From Dactylis glomerata (taxonomy: Eukaryota; Streptophyta; Magnoliopsida; Poales; Poaceae), in NCBI GenBank assembly GCA_007115705.1, contig QXEO01000234.1:2151375-2215374 (forward strand): a stretch of 64,000 bases of DNA. The letters are read 5' to 3'. The position numbers and the translations under genes are program-made. Shown piece by piece: positions 57,644 through 64,000 of the stretch. The notes beneath the pieces are model-generated. The model had not been told where the DNA came from. It did no database searches and saw only the letters and a list, made by a program, of their open reading frames with translations. The first letter of the stretch is position 1. Every line of letters begins with the position of its first letter.

Positions 57644-58471
57644 TTCTGAAATTTTTCAACAAACTCATAAAAAATGATTTAAAGACAAGCAAATGTAAGA
57701 AACTACTATAGTGAATTACTAGAGAGCTATCATGCATCAAAATAACCTTTCTAAACAATAGAGCAAGCATGCGTACTCATTTATACTGTCACCTACAATG
57801 CTAAAATAATCAAGAAATACTTTACCAAAAGAAAATCTACTTGGACAAGTGGAGGAGTCACATACCGGAGAGCAAATGATCCAAGTTTCAGCAGAAATGT
57901 TGGGCTGAACAAGGAGATCGAAAAATCCAGGTGAAGAACAGCAAGAACTCGAGCTTGAGCAAATGGGGCGGTGTTTTTCGGGAGAGAGAAAGAGCAGGGG
58001 AAGAAGAGATGAGTGAGGGGCCTGGTGGGGCCCCCTCACGCCTGGGTGGCGCGGCCAAGGCTGGGCCGCGCCACCTGTGTGTGAGGTGGCGTGGCTGCCC
58101 CACCTGGTGCCTCCCAGGTGTCTCTCTGCCCCATTTTTGACATAAAAATTCATAAAGAATTTTCTGGAATTTTTCGAGAAACTTAATTTTCGAGGATTTT
58201 TCAGAAATTGGCATATCAATAAAACTCAGAAAAACGAGGATGAAAAGATTTCAAGCAAATCAAAACTAAGCATGCAGCAGCTCTGAGATACTCTTAATCA
58301 TACAACTTAACTGAAGGAACAAAATTTGATGAAAGTAAATACAAGTGAGGTGGAGTGGATGCGGTGAAAACGAAGTTTCGTTCATATAAATTCACTTTGC
58401 TAACAAGGTTGATCAAGTCTTGTTACCAAACTAACTTTATATGAGGCAAAACTTTGCACTTCACTTAATGC
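57644..58471 (-). other. LTR-like spacer with GC hairpin, in place of pol
   Basis: In a full Athila element RT to integrase would lie here. Instead 57960-58225 repeats the order of LTR features: a GGGGCCCCCTCACGC box, the GTGGCGCGGCC hairpin (58046-58074), and then ATTTTTC-GAA-TTTT phrases. It is probably derived from an LTR-like recombination during loss of pol. Confidence 0.65.
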
Positions 58472-59500
58472 TTATGTTACCTCAACTTTGATAGGTATAG
58501 CCCCAACCATAACAATTTGATATTCTTCCTTGGGCTTTTGCTCTGAACAAATAATTTGACCAACTTTGATGGTCTCAACATGCTTGATTGAATTTAGAGC
58601 ATTCTTCCTATCAATTTTCTTGGGAAAATAAACCGTATATTCTTTGTCATTAACATTAAAAGTGACTTTTCCTTGATTGCAATTAATAACAGCACATGCA
58701 GTGTTTAGAAAAGGTCTCCCAAGAATAATAGACATATTATCATCTTCAGGCATTTCCAACACAACAAAATCAGTTAATATTAAACAGCTATTAGCAACTT
58801 GAACAGGAACATTTTCACATATACCAATAGGAATAGTGGTAGACTTATCAGCCATCTGCAAGGATATATCAGTCGAAACCAATTTTTCTAGATCAAGTCT
58901 CTTATAAAGAGAAAAAGGCATGACACTAACTCCAGCTCCCAAATCACATAAAGCAGTTCTAACATAGTTATTTTTAATGGAGCAAGGAATAGTTGGTATA
59001 CCTGGATCTCCAAGCTTCTCTGGAACTTTACCATCAAAAGAATAGTTAGCAAGTAGAGTGGAAATTTCCTCACTAGGAATTTTCCTTTTGTTAGTGACAA
59101 TATCTTTCATATATTTTGCATAAGGTGGCATTCTAATAGCATCAGTCAAAGGAATTTGCAAAAATAAAGGTCTCATCCATTCACAAAACCTGTTGTAGTG
59201 TTCTTCTTCCTTGGACTTGTGTTTCTTACTAGGAAAAGGCATTGGCTTCTGTACCCAAGGTTCCCTCTCCTTACCATGCTTGTTGGCAATGAAGTCTTCT
59301 TTGGTGTACTTTGCATTTTTATCACTCTTTTCCGGTTCTTCTTCAACTTCTTCTTTATCTTCTTCTTTATCGGAAGCATCTCCTGGTTCAGTTTCAGCAT
59401 CAAAAATAGAAACACTGTTAGGATCTTTACCTGCATCAGAGGATTCTGCAGTTGTTTTATGCTTCTTCTTCTTCTTCTTGGAAGGAATATCATCACTTGA
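58472..59500 (-). pseudogene. Aspartic protease region of the Athila-type element
   Basis: Contains FCEWMRPLFLQIPL, the protease core ALCDLGAGVSVMPFSLY, and MSIILGRPFLNTA, as in Athila/Tat-type proteases. The frame is shifted relative to gag at about 59505 and ends at 58472 without going on into RT. The first ATG in this frame is at 59242, but the frame is open further upstream. Confidence 0.8.
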
Positions 59501-59504
59501 AGTG

Positions 59505-61128
59505 CGTTGAGAATTTCCTCAACCCTCTTAGGATGTCCTTCAGGATATAATGGGTCTTGAGTAACAGCACCACTTCTTGTGCGTATTTCACATGCTTGCT
59601 TCTCTCTTGCAGCATTAACTAGCAAGTCTTTTTGCACCTTGGTAAGCTGATCAATTTGTGTTTGAACCATTTGAAAATGTTTAGCAAGTATCTTCACATC
59701 ATTGGCGGTTCTCTCCACAATATCCTGCAACTTGTTAATAACTCTAGAATTCTCCAACAGATGATTATGCACCATTCTATTAAAATTCTCTTGCTTAACA
59801 ATAAAATTATCAAACTCATCTAAGCATTGATCAGGAGGTTTAGTATAAGGAATATCTCTTTCGTCAAAGCGTTGGAGAGAGTGTACCTCAATAGTAGATG
59901 AGCGAGGGATTGGCTTACATAATTCTTCTATAGGAGGTAAATTCTTTACATCTTCGGCCTTAATACCTTTCTCCTTAAGAGATTTCTTAGCCTCCTTCAT
60001 AACTTCATCATTTAATTCAATCATCCCTCTCTTCTTCGGCGTAGGCTCTGTAGATGGCGCATGAGTTGGTGCTGGTGTTGGCTCAACTAAGGTCCAATCA
60101 TCATGATTCCGGCTTATTTTAGCCATTAATTCTTCTGCTTCAGCCGGAGTTCTTTCCCTGAAAACACAACCAGCACAACTATCCAAATATGACTTAGATT
60201 CATCCGTTAGTCCATTATAAAATATATCAAGGAGTTCATTTTTAGGCAATGGTTCTTTAGGCAAAGCTCTAATTAAAGAACAAAACCTTGTCCAAGATTC
60301 AGGCAGTATCTCTCCTTTTCCCTGTTCAAAATCAAAGATTTTCTGCACAGCAGCATGTTGAGCACTAGCGGGAAAATATTTCTGAAAGAAAGCATTAACC
60401 AAAGCAATAGGACTAGTAAGAGATCCAGGAGACAAGCTATTAAACCAAGTTTTAGCAGCATCTTTCAATGAGAAAGGAAAAATCTTAGCAACAAAGTAAG
60501 TGCGGAGCTTAATATCATCAGAAAACAAATTACTCAAAGTAGAAAGCTCATTCATGTGCTCCATAGCACTCTCATCTTTAGTACCACAAAAAGGAGTTTT
60601 CTCAACAATAGATATGTAAGATAAATCCAAAGAGAAATCATAATCCTTGTCTCTAATATTGATAGGAGAAGCAGCAAACTTAGGATCAGGAGACAAATTA
60701 TATCTAACAGAACGTCTAGCGAGAAGTTCTTTAACATTACCTGCATTACGAGCAGCACGTGCTTCTGCAATAAAATCATCATTAAGCTCAATGTAAGCAT
60801 CATCATCATAATCATCACTAGGGCATTCCCTAGACTCAGGTGAACTAACAGGTGTAACAGTGGTGTTTCCCAACTTAGCTCTAGCAATAGTAGCATCTAA
60901 AAAGGAACCTAGTGAACCACTCTCATCAAGCACAGTAGAAGCATCATCTAAATTATCAGTGGCATTTTCAATCTCAGCAGAAGTAGTAGCAGTAGCGTGT
61001 GGGTGTGGTAGTGTAAGCAACTTACTCATAACAGATGGCGAATCAAGAGCAACAGAGGTGTTGAGAGTCGTACCTCTTCTTGTAGTGGATGGCAATATAG
61101 GAACTTTTCCATCACGAGGTTTACCCAT
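59505..61128 (-). pseudogene. gag of the Athila-type element
   Basis: ATG at 61128 (MGKPRDGKVPILPS), 60 bases after the primer site. Retrotransposon gag core: FSLKDAAKTWFNSLSPGSL, FFQKYFPASAQHA, FCSLIRALPKEPLP. A long helical segment follows before the protease. The frame runs to about 59505, where a small indel moves it off the protease frame. Relatives read through. No zinc knuckle is seen, as is usual for Athila gag. Confidence 0.85.
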
Positions 61129-61187
61129 GATGAAAGGATTGCAGCGAACAATATGAATACCAAGTGAACTTACAAATAAAGCTATGG

Positions 61188-61205
61188 TCCCCGGCAACGG
61201 CGCCA
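61188..61205 (-). other. Primer-binding site of the Athila-type element
   Basis: The minus strand reads TGGCGCCGTTGCCGGGGA, the tRNA-Asp type primer site typical of Athila-lineage elements. Confidence 0.9.
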
Positions 61206-61216
61206 GAAAATAGTCT

Positions 61217-62613
61217 TGATGACCCACAAGTATAGGGGATCGCAACAGTCTTCGAGGGAAGTATTACCCAAATTTATTGATTCGACACAAGGGGAGCCAA
61301 AGAATATATGTAAGCCTTAACAGATGAGTTGTCAATTCAGCTGCACCTGGAAACAGTCTTGCTCGCAGTGGTTTATCAGTGGCAACAGTTTTATAGTGGT
61401 GACAGTAGTGAAGCAGTAACAGCAATAGTAAAATAGCAGCAGTAATAGTAACAGTTGTAAACAGTAGGAACAAATACTGTAGGCATAGGGATGGATTACG
61501 GGCGTTGCATGGATAAGATAATTCATGAAATCAATGAGACAAAGGCAATGCAGATAAATAATGATAAAGCATCCTAGTACAAACAATCATAGGCATGTGT
61601 TCCGTATATAGTCGTACGTGCTCACAAGGAGAAACTTGCACGACATCTTTTGTCCTACCAGCCTGTTGCAGCAGGGCCTCAAGGGAAACTACTGGTAATT
61701 AAGGTACTCCTTTTAATAGAGTACCGGAGCAAAGCATTAGCACTCGGTGAACACATGTGATCCTCACATCATAGCCATCCCCTCCGGTTATCCCAATTTC
61801 TGTCACTTTGGGGCCTCGGGTTCCGGACAACAATATGTGTAAACAACTTGTAGGTAAGACCATAAACAACAAGTATCATCATAGAAATAATAACATGTTC
61901 AGATCTAAAATCATGGCACTCGGGCCCTAAGTGACAAGCATTAAGCACAACAAGTTGCAACAATGTCATAGGCACTAAATAAAGATACTAGGCACTATGC
62001 CCTATCAATCTCATATCAAATTACATGAACAATCTCATCCAATCCCTACCATCCCCTCACCTACAGCGGGGGAATTACTCACACATGGATGGGGGAGTCA
62101 TGGATGGTCGATGGAGGAGCGTCGGTGGTGATGGTGATGAAGATCTCCTCCGAATCCCCGTCCCGGCAGGGTGCCAGAACGGAGTTTCTGGTTCCGAATC
62201 GCGGTTTCTGATGGCGGCGGCGCAGCGGAAGTCTATCTGGGAAAAACGCCGCCTCCCCGATATTATGTCGTCAGGGGGTATATGTACGCGAGAGGGGAGG
62301 TCGAGAGGGGTCCTGGGGCCCCCTCACGCAGGGGTGGCGCGGCCAGGGCTGGGCCGCGCCACCACTGTGTGACGGCCCCTCGAGCCCCTTCTGCCTCCTG
62401 TCTTCTGGCTCCGTGGGTCTTCTGGTGAAATAGGATTTTTCATGATTTTTCCCGAATTTTTACAGGAAGTTGAATTTCTGCACAAAAACGAGACACAAGA
62501 GCAATTCTGCTGAAAACAGCGTCAGTCCGTGTTAGTTGTATTCAAAACACACAAATTAGAGGAGAAACAATAGCAAAAGTGTTCGGGAAAGTAGATACGT
62601 TTTGGACGTATCA
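61217..62613 (-). repeat. 5' LTR of the Athila-type element
   Basis: Same length as the 3' LTR. Hairpin at 62334-62362. Differences from the 3' LTR by eye include A/G near 53310, A/G in CTTTT(A/G)TCC, G/C in GGTGC(G/C)AGAAC and C/A in GACAC(C/A)AGAG. Confidence 0.92.
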
Positions 62614-62618
62614 CAGGT

Positions 62619-63911
62619 CATGCATGGACGTGTGGTACCAGACATACATATCGAAGTACTCCTTCTTTGATGCGTCATATGTTCGGATCCCGCGACCTTC
62701 CCAGCCACGAAGCAAGTCGTCCACCAGCGGTTCCAGGTACACATTCATGTTCTTACCCGGGTATTTCGGCCCTGGGATTATCATCGACACAAACATGCTC
62801 TCTGATCTCATGCAGACACCAGGGGGAGGTTCAGGGGAATAACAAACACTGGCCAACAACTGTATACTGCAACCGACATGCCATATGGATTGAACCCATC
62901 GGTTGATAACGCAACTGCTACGCTCCTCGGGTCACCGGCTTTTAGCGGATATTTCGTGACAAAGTTCTTCCATGCACTACCATCCGACGGATGTATCATC
63001 TTGTGGGTGTATCTATTTCCTTCTACGGCCCACCTCATCTGCTGGGTTGTATCCTCGGTCATGAAGAGCCGCTGGATCCTCGGTAGAACTGGAAGATAGC
63101 GGAGGATATTCTTGGCAATCGTGGTCTGCCTCTTCTGACCATCACCATTGGGGTCAACCTCAAAGTACCTAGAGGATTTGCATTTGATGCAATAATTTGT
63201 GTCAGCATGCTCCCCTGTGAATAGCATGCATCCCTTTGGACAAGCGTGTATCTGCTGACATGACATCTTAAGGTCACTGAGCAATTTGGTCGAATAGTAG
63301 AAGTTTTTCGGCAAGAGGTGCCCTTTCGGCAGAATGCTGCCAATGACGACCAGAAGTTCATCGAACCCATCTCTGCACAAGTTCCTGTGGCACTTAAAGG
63401 CCATAAGGCGAGCGATGGCATCTAGTTGGGTAACCTCTGTATTTTCATGCAGGGGTTTCTGCGAAGCAAACAAAGCCTCATAATACTGCTTGGTGTTTTC
63501 CTCCGGCTCCTCAGCTGTCTCCGCATCCTGAGGTGTCTCCGCCTCTACATGAGGGCTTTCAGGCACATTACCATTAGCCAAGTTTTCTAAGCACCGATAA
63601 AACCCAGTATCATATTCTCCCCTGGGTTGAATCTGTCGCACCTCCTTCCTAGCACGTTTCTTTGCCTTTTCTCCATGGAAAGTCCAAGTCTTGTAGGACG
63701 ATGTGAACCCAAACTTGAGCAGGTGAGTACTCATAGTTTCCTTGTCCTGTGACTTTCCGTTAGCGCACTTACTACAAGGGCACCAAACTGTTCTAGGTCT
63801 GCTACAGATGTCAAACACCCTGTCGACAAACTGCTCGGTCTTTTGTCCCCATTCCTCAGTATAATCCCACTGACTGATTCTGCCATCGTACATCCAGTCA
63901 CGATTATCCAT
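62619..63911 (-). pseudogene. N-terminal part of TNP2-type transposase, CACTA-2
   Basis: ATG at 63911 (MDNRDWMYDGRISQWDY). A transposase-associated domain (WCPCSKCANGK) follows, then IHACPKGCMLFTGEH with NYCIKC, and the Transposase_21 start (IIPGPKYPGKNMNVYLEPL). A one-base loss in a C run near 62828 shifts the frame between 62859 and 62808. The gene continues at 53139 after the Athila-type insertion. Confidence 0.88.
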
Positions 63912-64000
63912 CCTCTAATCAGCACCAAAACAGACAAAACATAGCATTTATATCAAATCGGAATTAAATGCATCATATTTTTATTTTTTTACGCATGCAT
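63912..64000 (-). other. Upstream end of the CACTA-2 transposase gene
   Basis: AT-rich leader or intron sequence at the window edge. No feature is seen. The CACTA terminus is not reached. Confidence 0.4.

Larger units (their letters stand above)
53145..62613 (-). mobile_element. Complete non-autonomous Athila-type gypsy retrotransposon
   Basis: Two 1397-bp LTRs (53145-54541 and 61217-62613) with TG...CA ends and a perfect 5-bp target duplication CAGGT (53140-53144 and 62614-62618). Inside, on the minus strand: a primer site, gag, protease, and an Athila-type extra ORF. RT, RNase H and integrase are absent. The LTRs differ at about 8 sites by eye, so the insertion is recent (roughly 0.2 million years at 1.3e-8 per site per year). 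Confidence 0.93.
49993..64000 (-). mobile_element. CACTA-2: large CACTA transposon, split by an Athila-type element, right end outside
   Basis: The left terminus CACTACCGGAGAACAGTGC starts at 49993. A dense array of TTTGCCGTGCG / CACGGCAAAG follows to about 50515. The transposase reads on the minus strand toward this end. The 5' terminus lies beyond 64000. The foreign segment 53145-62613 is a retrotransposon. The 63912-64000 stretch is upstream, non-coding and AT-rich. Confidence 0.9.

Noticed and set aside
1..64000. tRNA, rRNA or organellar DNA insertions
   Set aside because: No cloverleaf, rRNA motif or plastid/mitochondrial gene was recognised by eye; the only tRNA-related strings are retrotransposon primer sites.

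Overview
This window is plant nuclear DNA from a grass, most likely a Triticeae species (wheat, Aegilops, barley or rye group). The evidence is the density of nested LTR retrotransposons and CACTA transposons, an Athila-type LTR starting TGATACGTCCAAAACGTATC on its coding strand, LTR-retrotransposon primer sites beginning TGGCGCC or TGGTATCAG, spliced antisense ORFs typical of grass Tat-lineage Ty3/gypsy elements, and Stowaway-like MITEs in introns. Nothing bacterial, organellar or CRISPR-like is present. Species cannot be fixed from sequence alone. || Layout, left to right. 1-25839: Tat-lineage Ty3/gypsy elements of two families. Family X (335 bp LTR) appears as a 3' piece at 1-7130 on the minus strand and as a 5' piece at 17550-19120 on the plus strand. 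Family Y (about 930 bp LTR) appears as gag-protease-RT at 7130-11140, an LTR at 11141-12078, a spliced antisense gene at 12079-17552, a second, virtually identical copy of most of that gene at 19121-23661, and then gag, primer site and LTR to 25839. 25840-34156: a long-LTR Copia-like element (W) with gag but no pol. 34157-36943: a CACTA transposon end with a broken transposase. 36944-38936: the 5' part of a Copia element. 38938-39004: a ubiquitin-like gene fragment. 39005-40480: a decayed Mutator-like transposase start. || 41295-49330 is the only stretch with candidate host genes. A plus-strand gene codes for a membrane protein with five PGG domains; my three-exon model gives 973 residues. A minus-strand gene codes for four strongly diverged ubiquitin-like repeats and may have a 5' exon 2.7 kb upstream. 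49993-64000: a second, larger CACTA transposon running off the right edge, split at 53145-62613 by a young, complete but pol-less Athila-type element with a perfect 5-bp target-site duplication. || The repeats left of the host genes form a ladder: Mutator-like and ubiquitin fragment, hit by Copia, hit by CACTA-1, hit by W, hit by family Y. Only the right-hand part of each is present, so the matching left parts should lie beyond the left edge. Across the LTR elements here there is no complete reverse transcriptase, so all are non-autonomous or broken. The most unusual points are the 4.54-kb near-identical duplication that begins exactly at an LTR boundary, the five-PGG gene with a duplicated phase-symmetric linker exon, and the diverged poly-ubiquitin-like gene together with its stray fragment 7.5 kb away.
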